From the NCBI GenBank assembly GCA_003402375.1, contig QFXJ01000022.1:1-64000 (forward strand): 64,000 nucleotides of DNA. Direction: 5' to 3'. Position numbers and translations under genes: made by a program. The notes beneath the pieces were generated by a model that did not search any database, was not told where the DNA came from, and saw only the letters and a list, made by a program, of their open reading frames with translations. Shown one piece after another: positions 37,633 through 47,153 of this stretch (position 1 is the stretch's first letter; every line of letters starts with the position of its first letter). The stretch comes from Candidatus Nitrotoga sp. CP45 (lineage in GTDB: Bacteria; Pseudomonadota; Gammaproteobacteria; Burkholderiales; Gallionellaceae).

Positions 37633-37953
37633 TTATGGCGTTGAAATGAATGGAGTATAAATCTCTGGAATCGAATTACCTTGATTTGAATTTGCTGGAT
37701 TAGAGAAAGTGTGGGGAATAATAGGCGGAGTAGCAAATTGTGGGGATGAAAGTAGGCCCGGTGTGATATTTGAAGTAGACAGCAAGCCTGGTGTGATATT
37801 TTGAGTAGACAGCAATTTTGCTGTGATATTCGGAGTAGACAGCAATCTCGATGTGGCATTAGGCGTAGCAGTCTGCGGAGTATTCCGTGCCGAGGCTGGA
37901 ACTGAAATTGAAACAGCAATTATGCTGAATAAAGCCAATATTATTCTGTACAT
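37633..37953 (-). CDS. Secreted protein with decapeptide repeats, function unknown
   Basis: A 106-residue protein starting at ATG 37953, which lies 7 bases after AGGAGGA; the longer frame to 38019 has no such signal. Residues 1-23 are a signal peptide (IILALFSIIAVSISVPASA). Then come four imperfect ten-residue repeats of the form LLSTPNITAK / LLSTQNITPG / LLSTSNITPG / LLSSPQF, and a proline-rich end. The underlying DNA repeats every 30 bases. No homologue is known to me. Tandem repeats suggest a surface or binding peptide. Confidence 0.6.
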   Translation of the reverse strand: MYRIILALFSIIAVSISVPASARNTPQTATPNATSRLLSTPNITAKLLSTQNITPGLLSTSNITPGLLSSPQFATPPIIPHTFSNPANSNQGNSIPEIYTPFISTP

Positions 37954-38333
37954 TGACATTCCTCCTAAAGTAACTCCCCTGACCCAAGACGGTAATTTAT
38001 TTAGCGAAAGGGGCAGCACTTACATACACGCAGCGGATCGGCGCTACCCCGTTATTACCCCAACTCCTAAGTAAATTTTACTGTTCCACCACAAAATTCT
38101 GCCGTAGCCGTATTAGCAAATTTCTACCAGAAGCTCAATTGTACTGTTGACCTGTAGGTAGATGCTAACACTATATACCCCACAGCAAAGGCACCGCATA
38201 CCTTAATGAATATCTGCTCCACAGGCATTAAGCAGACGCAATGGTAGATACTGAAGTAATTGATGGCGATTGAAGCGATACAAAATTCAAGGCCAAAATG
38301 CTACCCTCTGTATTAACTTGCATTTATTCCGAT
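37954..38333. other. 380-base gap upstream of the repeat protein and downstream of the copper ATPase gene
   Basis: No gene, repeat or terminator was recognised. The part next to 37953 contains the good ribosome-binding site AGGAGGA of the repeat protein. Confidence 0.45.
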
Positions 38334-40742
38334 TCACAGCTTCACCCGGCTCAGCCTCAGCGCGTTACTGATCACCGATACCGAACTGAAGCTCATTGCA
38401 GCTGCGGCAATCATCGGCGAGAGCAGCACGCCAACAAATGGATACAGCAGCCCTGCCGCGACCGGCACACCCAACATGTTATAAGCAAAGGCGAAGAACA
38501 GGTTTTGCCGGATGTTACGCATCGTCGCCTGACTCAAACGACGCGCGCGGACGATGCCGTTTAAATCGCCTTTGACCAACGTCACTCCAGCGCTTTGCAT
38601 CGCCACATCGGTCCCCGTTCCCATCGCGATGCCCACCTGTGCTTGCGCCAATGCCGGCGCATCGTTAATGCCGTCTCCCGCCATCGCCACGATTCGTCCT
38701 GCGGCTTGCAGTTGTTTCACGATCTCGGCTTTTTGTTCCGGGAGCACTTCGGCCACCACGCGTTTAATCCCCAGCTTGTGTGCAACCACATCTGCGGTGG
38801 CACGGCTATCGCCAGTGAGCATGACCAGCTCCAATCCAGCAGCTTGTAAGGCCCGCACCGCTTCCAATGTGGATTCCTTGATCGGATCGGCCACACCGAT
38901 CAAACCTGCAGGCTTGCTATCCACGGCCACGAACATCACGGTCTGCCCCTCTGCGCGCAGCGCGTCGGCACGTTCGAGCAGCGCAACCATCTCTACGCCC
39001 GACTCGACAAATAATTTCTCATTCCCGATCGCGACTTTGCGGCCAGCCACCAGACCAGTGATACCTTTGCCACTGACGGATTGAAAATCTTTAACCTCGG
39101 CCAGTGTTAGGTTACGTTGCTCTGCCCCCCTGATAATAGCTGCCGCCAGCGGATGTTCACTGGCGCGCTCAAGACTGGCACCCAGTTGCAGAATGTCATT
39201 ATCCAGAAATCCTTGCAGCGCAACTATCGAAGTCAGCTTCGGTTTGCCTTCGGTCAACGTGCCGGTCTTGTCGGTCACCAGCGTATTCACTTTTTCCATG
39301 ATCTCCAGCGCTTCGGCGTTCTTGATCAGCACACCTGCGGTTGCGCCGCGCCCGGTTCCCACCATGATTGAGATTGGCGTCGCCAGACCCAGCGCACAGG
39401 GACAGGCGATGATCATTACTGATACTGCTGCCACGATGGCATGAGCGAATCTCGGTTCGGGTCCCCAGAACATCCATATGCCAAATGCCAGCAACGCAAC
39501 GAGAATGACGACCGGCACGAAATAACCTGACACCGTGTCGGCCAACCGCTGTATTGGTGCGCGGCTGCGCTGCGCTTCGCTGACCATGTGGATAATTTGT
39601 GCGAGCAAGGTATCAGCACCGACCTTTTCCGCACGCATCAACAGCCCACCAGTGCCATTCAGTGTAGCGCCGATCAAGCGCTCTCCTTGCTGCTTCTCTA
39701 CCGGTATAGGTTCGCCGGTTACCATGGATTCATCTATCGAACTGCTGCCCTCCACGACCTGCCCATCAACCGGAATTTTTTCGCCGGGACGCACGCGCAA
39801 TACATCTCCGGCCTGTACCTGTTCCAGCGGAATGTCTTCCTCCTTGCCATCGCTACGCACGATGCGCGCGGTCTTGGGCGTAAGACCCAGCAACAATTTA
39901 ATAGCGCTGTTGGTGCGGCTGCGTGCTTTCAGTTCCAGTACTTGCCCCAATAGCACAAGCGCGGTGATTGATGCAGCAGCTTCAAAATAAATCGGTAGCG
40001 TGCCATCTTCGCGACGCAGCATCGCCGGAAAAATATCCGGCAAGAAAGTGCCGATTACGCTGTATAGCCAGGCCACACCGACACCCAGCGAAATCAGTGT
40101 GAACATGTTCAAATGCCGATTGACCAGTGACGCCCAACCACGCTGAAAAAACGGCCAGCCGCCCCACAGCACGACCGGGGTCGCCAACAAAAACTCAACG
40201 AGTTGCAAATGCGTAAACGAGATCATTTGCGGCGCAAAACCCATCCACATATCAGCAGCCATCGCCATCATGAACACCGGCACGGCCAAAACCGTGCTGA
40301 GCCAGAAGCGGCGCGTCATATCGTCCAGTTCAGGATTCTCTTCCTTGGCAGCCACAGTTCTGGGCTCCAACGCCATACCGCAGATTGGGCAATCGCCGGG
40401 CTCGCTGCGCACAATCTGCGGATGCATTGGGCAAACGTATTCGGTGACATCGGGTTTATCTGACAAGTTATCCACCGGCTCCAGCGCCATGCCACACTTC
40501 GGACACGAACCGGGTGTAGCCTGATGCACCTCAGGATGCATTGGACAGGTATAACCTCCAGCAGATGGCGTTGCAATTGTGGGAACCGGCATGACCGGGT
40601 TAAGGTATTTATCAGGATCTGCCGAAAATTTTTCCACGCAGTGTTGTGAACAAAAATAATAGCGCTTACCCGTATATTCCAAGCTGCGCCCCGACTCGCT
40701 GTCAACTTTCATACCGCATACAGGATCTGTAGTTATGCTCAT
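38334..40742 (-). CDS. copA: Copper-type P1B ATPase with YHS and CPMHP metal-binding domains
   Basis: Inner-membrane pump exporting Cu+ (or a related soft metal) at the cost of ATP. The 802 residues begin with a YHS domain ([10 protein letters not shown] ... [19 protein letters not shown], about 5-46), then two copies of the heavy-metal-binding motif ([18 protein letters not shown] and [18 protein letters not shown], about 69-129). Core motifs: [24 protein letters not shown] (Cys-Pro-Cys in the transport helix), [11 protein letters not shown] (phosphorylated Asp), SEHPLAAAI and [13 protein letters not shown]. There is no ordinary HMA (GMTCxxC) domain. Symbol assigned by core similarity; Cu versus Ag is not resolved. 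Confidence 0.93.
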   Translation of the reverse strand: MSITTDPVCGMKVDSESGRSLEYTGKRYYFCSQHCVEKFSADPDKYLNPVMPVPTIATPSAGGYTCPMHPEVHQATPGSCPKCGMALEPVDNLSDKPDVTEYVCPMHPQIVRSEPGDCPICGMALEPRTVAAKEENPELDDMTRRFWLSTVLAVPVFMMAMAADMWMGFAPQMISFTHLQLVEFLLATPVVLWGGWPFFQRGWASLVNRHLNMFTLISLGVGVAWLYSVIGTFLPDIFPAMLRREDGTLPIYFEAAASITALVLLGQVLELKARSRTNSAIKLLLGLTPKTARIVRSDGKEEDIPLEQVQAGDVLRVRPGEKIPVDGQVVEGSSSIDESMVTGEPIPVEKQQGERLIGATLNGTGGLLMRAEKVGADTLLAQIIHMVSEAQRSRAPIQRLADTVSGYFVPVVILVALLAFGIWMFWGPEPRFAHAIVAAVSVMIIACPCALGLATPISIMVGTGRGATAGVLIKNAEALEIMEKVNTLVTDKTGTLTEGKPKLTSIVALQGFLDNDILQLGASLERASEHPLAAAIIRGAEQRNLTLAEVKDFQSVSGKGITGLVAGRKVAIGNEKLFVESGVEMVALLERADALRAEGQTVMFVAVDSKPAGLIGVADPIKESTLEAVRALQAAGLELVMLTGDSRATADVVAHKLGIKRVVAEVLPEQKAEIVKQLQAAGRIVAMAGDGINDAPALAQAQVGIAMGTGTDVAMQSAGVTLVKGDLNGIVRARRLSQATMRNIRQNLFFAFAYNMLGVPVAAGLLYPFVGVLLSPMIAAAAMSFSSVSVISNALRLSRVKL

Positions 40743-40816
40743 GGTCTGTTTCTTTCAATTACGTTCATCGAAATTCACAAAGCGGAAAGTATCGGCATAA
40801 CTTGCCCGAATATGCT

Positions 40817-40837
40817 GCTTGCCATAGCAGGCCAAGC
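40817..40837 (-). promoter_or_regulatory. Imperfect dyad upstream of copA, possible metal-regulator site
   Basis: GCTTGCC-ATAGCAG-GCCAAGC pairs at six of seven positions and lies 75 bases upstream of the copA start. Dyads of CTTGCC/GGCAAG type are bound by CueR-like MerR regulators, but a properly spaced -35/-10 pair around it was not found. No regulator gene is adjacent. Confidence 0.25.
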
Positions 40838-40892
40838 ACCATGCTAAAGTAAACTACTTTTTTGCATGATGTGACAACTTGAATACAATATA

Positions 40893-41682
<790 letters not shown>

Positions 41683-41761
41683 AATTGGGCGTATAAATGC
41701 CTCAAGTTTATTATTTCCGCTTTTCCGGAAATAACACCATAAATAATTTTCAGGGACATCC

Positions 41762-42454
41762 ATGAATAATGCGCGCGAAGCCCGCCAAATGTTACGCGCT
41801 CATCGCTACGGCGCGCTATGTACGCTGTCTAAAAAATTTGATGGCCATCCGTTTGGCTCTATTACGCCCTATCTGGTTGACCATGATGGCAGCCTACTCA
41901 TTCTGATTAGCACATTGGCGGAGCATACCAAAAATATTCAGCATGACCCACGGGTGAGCCTAGTAACGCATAATCAAGAAAATCCACAAATTCAGACGCA
42001 AGGTCGCATCACCGTGGTAGGTACAGCGCAAATCATTACGGATAAAGACAAAGCTGGCACACGCTATTTGCGCTACTTTCCAGAAGCGCAAAGCTACTTT
42101 GACATGCATGATTTTTCGTTCTACCGCATCATGCCGCAGTCATTACGCTATATCGGTGGCTTTGGCAAAATCCATTGGGTCGAGGCGGATAGCTATTTAG
42201 TGCCTCCCTATCCGTTAATCCCGCAAGAAAATGATGTGATTTTGCATATGAACGCGGATCATCGCAAAACAATGTGTCGCTACTGTCAACACTTTCATAA
42301 AATCGAAGTGCTGCATGTGGAAATGTTAGGCATCGACTGCGATGGTTTTGATGTGCGCGCCGATGAAAAAATATTGCGTTTTGATTTTCCCGAAATGGTG
42401 CTCGATGCACAACAGGCTCGCCATGCTTTAGTCGCAATGTCACGAGAAAAATAG
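41762..42454 (+). CDS. HugZ-like protein of the pyridoxamine-phosphate-oxidase fold with DUF2470
   Basis: A 230-residue protein. The N-terminal split-barrel (about 1-140) shows ALCTLSKKFDGHPFGSITPY and SLLILISTLAEHTKNIQHDP, as in PPOX/HugZ haem-utilisation proteins. The C-terminal part (about 155-228) is DUF2470 with HMNADHRKTMCRYCQHF and GIDCDGFDVRAD. Members degrade haem or bind flavin/haem. In an iron-acquisition setting, haem oxygenase-like activity is plausible but not shown. Follows wrbA by 79 bases. Confidence 0.85.
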   Translation: MNNAREARQMLRAHRYGALCTLSKKFDGHPFGSITPYLVDHDGSLLILISTLAEHTKNIQHDPRVSLVTHNQENPQIQTQGRITVVGTAQIITDKDKAGTRYLRYFPEAQSYFDMHDFSFYRIMPQSLRYIGGFGKIHWVEADSYLVPPYPLIPQENDVILHMNADHRKTMCRYCQHFHKIEVLHVEMLGIDCDGFDVRADEKILRFDFPEMVLDAQQARHALVAMSREK

Positions 42455-42621
42455 AATGTCATTCCGTAATTGCAAAATAAGCAAATATAATCGAATGGAT
42501 ATTGTAGTTTTCTTGATCGTGATATGAATTTTTTATTCTAAATGCCTAAGCTTATGATGGCATAGATGGGTGTATTGCGTTATCTTTATCAAAAAATTAT
42601 ATAGAACCTGTAACTATTTTA

Positions 42622-43428
42622 ATGACTGTGCCATCCCCAAAAATTGGTAGTTTTAGTGCCCCCTTGTCGCTCAATTTCGATGGCGGCGGGGTTTCCGCAC
42701 GTAGACTTGAATTATTGGCTGCGATCGGCCAAGAAAACTCGATCAATGGTGCCGCAAAAGCTGTCGGAATGACCTACAAGGGTGCTTGGGAAGCAGTTGA
42801 AGCCATGAACAATCTCGCTGGTGTACCTTTGGTAACGGCTTGGCAAGGAGGCCGTGGTGGAGGCAGAGCCGAGCTAACTGAGGTGGGACAGCGTTTGGTA
42901 GGGGAGATGCGACGCATTACTGCCTTACAAACCCAATTTTTTGCGGCACTTGATGAAAATATGATTCTGGATGATAGCTTCCAACTCCTGAAAAGGATTG
43001 AAGTAAGAACTAGTGCGCGGAATGCTTTCACGGGAATTGTTGAAAGCGTGCGAAACAGCGTGGTAGATGCAGAGGTGACACTAAGACTCGCCAGCGGTGA
43101 AGCCCTATACGCCATTATTACCCAGAATAGTGTACGCTCGCTTGATATTGTGCCGGGCAAGGTCGTGTATGCTTTAATTAAAGCGTCGTGGGTACTTCTG
43201 ACTCCGGCAGACGAGAAAATAAAAACATCAGCGCGTAACCGATTGTGTGGGGTGGTAAGCCACATTGAGGCAGGTCCAATAAATACTGAGGTGTTGCTTG
43301 ACTTGGGTAACAGCATTACCCTTGCTGCGATTATCACCAATGAGTCGCACAAAATACTTGGGCTTGCTGTTGGCAGCCGTGCATGCGCCTTAATCAAGGC
43401 ATCTCACATTATTATTGGCGTCGACTAA
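42622..43428 (+). CDS. modE: Molybdate-responsive regulator ModE
   Basis: The 268 residues comprise an N-terminal winged-helix DNA-binding domain (about 20-115, SINGAAKAVGMTYKGAWEAVE, cited in part, and WQGGRGGGRAELTEVG) and two tandem Mop/TOBE molybdate-binding domains (about 133-196, TSARNAFTGIVESV, and 203-266, TSARNRLCGVVSHI). This is the complete ModE layout: with molybdate bound it represses modABC and activates molybdoenzyme genes. No molybdate transporter gene is in the window. Confidence 0.95.
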   Translation: MTVPSPKIGSFSAPLSLNFDGGGVSARRLELLAAIGQENSINGAAKAVGMTYKGAWEAVEAMNNLAGVPLVTAWQGGRGGGRAELTEVGQRLVGEMRRITALQTQFFAALDENMILDDSFQLLKRIEVRTSARNAFTGIVESVRNSVVDAEVTLRLASGEALYAIITQNSVRSLDIVPGKVVYALIKASWVLLTPADEKIKTSARNRLCGVVSHIEAGPINTEVLLDLGNSITLAAIITNESHKILGLAVGSRACALIKASHIIIGVD

Positions 43429-43620
43429 AGGGCAGCGCTAAAAAAACTCACCACCCATCGCCGCCCGAGACACCATTACGACCCACTTGAAATAACACAC
43501 TCCATCATCCTTCTCCACAATCGTTTCATCTTTCAAGACCTACACGTAAAACTACGCCGCTTGAAGCTATTTAATAAGCAAATCCACAGACAAAGTTCAT
43601 TACACCCGCTAATAATTCGT

Positions 43621-44358
43621 CTAAACAAAATCTCCCCACAAAGTTTGCAAAGTGGCGATACCCGCCATAGCAGCCGTCTCAGTACGTAGCAAGCGTGCAC
43701 CTAAACGGATAGCAATAAAACCCGCTTGCCGGGCAATATGGACTTCATCCGCACTGAAACCACCTTCCGGCCCAATCAGCAGGGTCACTTTCCCTTGCGG
43801 TTTCGGCTGCACATGCAATGTTGTCACGGCTTCCGGCAACAGGATAAATTTGCTGCCCGGCGCATCGCATATAGTGGCAATCCAAGAGCTGAATTCCAGC
43901 GGGGCATGAACCTTAGGCAACATGTTTCTGCCACATTGTTCACATGCCGCAATGGTAATGCCATGCCAATGTTGGGTGCGCTTTTCAGCGCGCTCCCCAG
44001 TTAGCTTTACCATGCTACGTTGGGTCTGTACCGGCTGTATTTCGGAAGCACCGAGTTCAGTGGCCTTTTGTATTACCCAGTCCATTTTTTCGCTACTACA
44101 CAACGCCTGCGCCAGTACGACGTTTAATGGCGACTCGCGGTTAACCGTACAGACTTGTAGTTTCTCCAGCACCACTCTTTTACCTTCGATTTCGCAGATG
44201 TGGCCATGCAGTTCATTACCTATACCATCAAATACCCGAACTTCATCATTAACGCGCAGGCGCAAAACTCGACTGGCGTGGTGTGCGGCAGCTTGTGGCA
44301 GCTCAAATTTGGTGCCTGCATGCAGCGGCGGGGGGCAATAGAAGCGTGGGGTAGTCAT
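43621..44358 (-). CDS. rsmE: 16S rRNA (uracil-1498-N3)-methyltransferase
   Basis: SPOUT-class enzyme that methylates U1498 of 16S rRNA. ATG 44358 gives 245 residues, the family's length; the frame to 44403 adds residues without similarity. N-terminal PUA-like part with QAAAHHASRVLRLRVNDEV, then the knotted SAM site with IQKATELGASEIQPVQTQRS (about 98-117) and LLIGPEGGFSADEVHIARQ (about 192-210), the latter being the exact RsmE signature. Convergent with no gene; modE ends 192 bases away. Confidence 0.95.
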   Translation of the reverse strand: MTTPRFYCPPPLHAGTKFELPQAAAHHASRVLRLRVNDEVRVFDGIGNELHGHICEIEGKRVVLEKLQVCTVNRESPLNVVLAQALCSSEKMDWVIQKATELGASEIQPVQTQRSMVKLTGERAEKRTQHWHGITIAACEQCGRNMLPKVHAPLEFSSWIATICDAPGSKFILLPEAVTTLHVQPKPQGKVTLLIGPEGGFSADEVHIARQAGFIAIRLGARLLRTETAAMAGIATLQTLWGDFV

Positions 44359-44477
44359 TGATCGATCAGGTATAAATGGTCTGCATGATAATATAACGGC
44401 CATCTGTAAAAACTCAAATTCACGTTAGACGGGGTATTTCAGTTAACCCCACGCCAAATACTCAAACAACATTTCAA

Positions 44478-46889
44478 ATGAAAAAAATCGGCCGTAATGA
44501 TCCTTGTCCTTGTGGCAGCGGTAAAAAACATAAGCATTGCTGCCAGCCAAACGGCGATGTTTCTATGGCAAAAACGCGCTCTGCAGATTTATCAATTCTC
44601 CAAGCCATCCAGATCGCACGGGAGCACCATCAAGCGGGACGTTTACCCCAGGCAGAAGCTATTTATCAACAAATACTCCAGGTAGAGCCAAACCATCCAG
44701 ATGCGCTGCATTTATTAGGCCTGATAGCCCGTCAAGGGGGAAAAAACGGGATTGCTGTTGGACTTATGAGCAAGGCTATCCGTATAAATCCATCTAATCC
44801 AATTTATTACATTAATTTGGGGAATGCGCTCAAAGATCAAGGCCAACTGGAAGACGCCATCCTCAATTACCGTCAAGCGCTTTCAATCAAGCCGGATTTT
44901 GCAGAAGTGCACAACAACTTGGGGAATGCCCTCAAGGAAAAAGGTAATTTGGAAGCGGCAATTGAGAGCTTCCGCCGGTCACTCGCATTGAAGCCGGATT
45001 TTGCCGAGACGCACAGCAATCTGGGGAATGCGCTCAAAGATCAAGGCCAGCTGGAAGAAGCGATAGCCTGCTACGGCCAAGCACTTTTGCTCAGACCAGA
45101 TTATGCTGAAGCATACAACAACTTGGGAAGTGCTCTTAAGGCGCAAAACAATCTGGATGCAGCAGTCGGAAGTTACCGGAAAGCAGTTTCGCTCAAGCCG
45201 GATTTTGTTGATGCGCATAACAACTTGGGAAATGCGCTCATGGCACAAGGCAAACTGGAAGCAGCGGTTGTGAGCTTCCACCAGTCGCTCTTGCTCAAAC
45301 CGGATTTTGCCGAGGCGCACAACAATTTGGGGAATGCACTTAAAGATCAAGGCAGATTGGATGCAGCGGTTGAGAGCTTCCAGAAAGCGCTCGGGTTCAA
45401 GCCGGATTTTGCCGAGGCGCACAGCAACCTCGGGCTTGCGCTACAGAAGCAAGGTAAATTGGACGAGGCGATTGCCCGCTACAACAAAGCGCTTTCAATC
45501 AAACCAGACTATGCCGAAGCGTACAACAATCTAGGACTTGCGCTACAGGAACAAGGCAAATTGGATGAAGCGGTCGACAGCTACCACAAAGCGCTCGCGC
45601 TCAGGCCGGATTATCCTAAGGCCCGCAGTAACCTGCTTTTTACGCTGAGCTTTTATTCCAAGTGCTTGCCTGATGCCTATCTCGCAGAAGCACGTCATTA
45701 TGGCAATAACGTGATGGCAAAGGTCCAACCGTATACAAGTTGGCCTGTTTATCCAGAAAACGTAACGGAGCGAGGCATACAGCCGCTACGGGTTGGTCTG
45801 GTCTCCGGAGATTTTAGAACGCATCCAGTTGGTTTTTTCCTGGAAGGCATTCTCGCGAATTTGAACCCTGCTCGGGTAGAACTGGTTGCATATTCGATGT
45901 CTCCACAAGAGGACGAACTCACCGCGCGCATTCAGCCTTATTTTGTTGCCTGGAATATGATTGTGGGCCTTAGCGACGAAGCCGCAGCCCGGAAGATTCA
46001 CGACGATAGAATTCATATTCTCATTGATCTGACGGGACATACTGCCAGCAATCGTTTGCCAATGTTTGCACTGAAGCCTGCCCCGGTACAAGTAAGTTGG
46101 TTAGGCTATTTCGCCACTACCGGGTTACCGACGATAGATTATCTGCTGGCAGACCCAGTATCAGTACCGGAATCCCATCGGAAACACTTTACTGAAACAG
46201 TGTGGTATCTGCCAGAAACGCGTCTCTGCTTCACCCCACCTGCAAATAAATCAGGGCTGGAATTAACTCCCTTGCCAGCAGTAAAGAATGGCTATATCAC
46301 TTTTGGTTGTTTCCAAAATCTTACCAAAGTGAATGACAATGTGCTCGCTGCATGGGGAAGAATTTTCCTCGCCTTGCCAGAAGCACGGCTGCGGCTGCAA
46401 AGCAGTCAGATGAATTGCTTAACCGCGCGCGAATCTTTGCAACATCGGTTAGCCCAAGCCGGGATAATGCCGGAGCGGGTAATAATGGAAGGGCATGTTC
46501 CCAGAGAGGATTATCTCGCCGCATATGCTAATGTGGATATCATTCTGGATACATTCCCTTATCCCGGGGGCACTACCACCTGCGAAGCTTTATGGATGGG
46601 AGTGCCTACACTAACCCTCGCCGGCGGCACATTGCTCGCCCGCCAAGGTACCAGCATGCTAACCTGTGCCGGTCTGGAAGATTGGATTGCCAGCGATGAA
46701 GATAATTATGTAATCCGGGCTCTATTTCACGCTACTGACATTAATCGTTTGGCGCAACTGCGGTCAGGATTACGGCAGAAAGTGCTTGCTTCTCCACTTT
46801 TTAATGCCCCACGTTTCGCCCTGCATCTGGAGGATGCACTGCAAAAAATGTGGCAACAAAAAATGTACCCGGGATCTGGTCATAAATAA
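44478..46889 (+). CDS. SEC-C/TPR/O-GlcNAc-transferase-like protein
   Basis: An 803-residue protein with three parts. Residues 5-23 are a SEC-C zinc motif (NDPCPCGSGKKHKHCC) as at the end of SecA. Residues about 40-385 are tetratricopeptide repeats, at least nine near-identical 34-residue units of the type PDFAEAHNNLGNALKDQGRL. Residues about 425-795 resemble the GT41 O-linked GlcNAc transferase domain: VGLVSGDFRTHPVGFFLEG, HILIDLTGHTASNRL, PVQVSWLGYFATTGL and LDTFPYPGGTTTCEALWMG. It probably glycosylates a protein, with targets bound by the TPR array. Starts a cluster of sugar-transfer genes. Confidence 0.9.
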   Translation: MKKIGRNDPCPCGSGKKHKHCCQPNGDVSMAKTRSADLSILQAIQIAREHHQAGRLPQAEAIYQQILQVEPNHPDALHLLGLIARQGGKNGIAVGLMSKAIRINPSNPIYYINLGNALKDQGQLEDAILNYRQALSIKPDFAEVHNNLGNALKEKGNLEAAIESFRRSLALKPDFAETHSNLGNALKDQGQLEEAIACYGQALLLRPDYAEAYNNLGSALKAQNNLDAAVGSYRKAVSLKPDFVDAHNNLGNALMAQGKLEAAVVSFHQSLLLKPDFAEAHNNLGNALKDQGRLDAAVESFQKALGFKPDFAEAHSNLGLALQKQGKLDEAIARYNKALSIKPDYAEAYNNLGLALQEQGKLDEAVDSYHKALALRPDYPKARSNLLFTLSFYSKCLPDAYLAEARHYGNNVMAKVQPYTSWPVYPENVTERGIQPLRVGLVSGDFRTHPVGFFLEGILANLNPARVELVAYSMSPQEDELTARIQPYFVAWNMIVGLSDEAAARKIHDDRIHILIDLTGHTASNRLPMFALKPAPVQVSWLGYFATTGLPTIDYLLADPVSVPESHRKHFTETVWYLPETRLCFTPPANKSGLELTPLPAVKNGYITFGCFQNLTKVNDNVLAAWGRIFLALPEARLRLQSSQMNCLTARESLQHRLAQAGIMPERVIMEGHVPREDYLAAYANVDIILDTFPYPGGTTTCEALWMGVPTLTLAGGTLLARQGTSMLTCAGLEDWIASDEDNYVIRALFHATDINRLAQLRSGLRQKVLASPLFNAPRFALHLEDALQKMWQQKMYPGSGHK
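44730..45630 (+). repeat. 102-base tandem repeats in the TPR region
   Basis: The TPR units are encoded by direct repeats of about 102 bases that share long identical stretches (for example aacttggggaatgc and ctcaagccggattttg recur). Such DNA could gain or lose repeat units by recombination and so change the length of the binding array. Confidence 0.7.
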
Positions 46890-46961
46890 GCTGCCTAGTG
46901 CTTGCCAAAAGCATGCATTACACGAATGCTTAAAGCTTATTATCCCATTTGAAATATTCTG

Positions 46962-47108
46962 ATGCTTATTGACCAGTCTGCAGCCAAACTCTTAGCATCG
47001 TTTCTGCCTTGGCAGGCGGACAACATAAACAACTTAAAGTTCAATCTATTTGAGGACTTAACCTATAAATATATGCATTCAAAGTACATTAATTCAGTGC
47101 TGAATTAG
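46962..47108 (+). CDS. Possible 48-residue ORF, function unknown
   Basis: A short open frame, ATG 46962 to TAG 47106, reads MLIDQSAAKLLASFLPWQAD and ends KYMHSKYINSVLN. Ribosome-binding site is weak (gaaatattct). Composition is protein-like but nothing is recognised. Its end overlaps the palindrome and promoter region of the following methyltransferase gene, which argues against it being important. Confidence 0.25.
   Translation: MLIDQSAAKLLASFLPWQADNINNLKFNLFEDLTYKYMHSKYINSVLN
47090..47107. promoter_or_regulatory. Perfect palindrome, candidate operator
   Basis: TAATTCAG-TG-CTGAATTA is an exact 8-base inverted repeat with a 2-base centre. It overlaps the -35 region of the promoter-like TATAAT at 47122 and lies 47 bases before the start of the methyltransferase gene. 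Placement fits a repressor site; the regulator is unknown. Confidence 0.5.
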
Positions 47109-47121
47109 TCCATGCAGCGTG

Positions 47122-47127
47122 TATAAT
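47122..47127 (+). promoter_or_regulatory. -10 box of the methyltransferase-glycosyltransferase transcript
   Basis: A consensus TATAAT, 27 bases before the GTG start at 47154. The hexamer 17 bases upstream (GCTGAA) is a weak -35, consistent with regulated expression through the overlapping palindrome. Confidence 0.5.
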
Positions 47128-47153
47128 CTTCGGTTTTAATATTTCTTGAATTT

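Noticed and set aside
37533-37919. 128-codon open frame in another frame across the decapeptide-repeat gene
   Set aside because: It is the repeat read out of frame; the signal peptide and Shine-Dalgarno support the other frame.
44730-45630. Regularly spaced repeats as a CRISPR array
   Set aside because: The 102-base units are in frame and encode tetratricopeptide repeats; there are no unique spacers.
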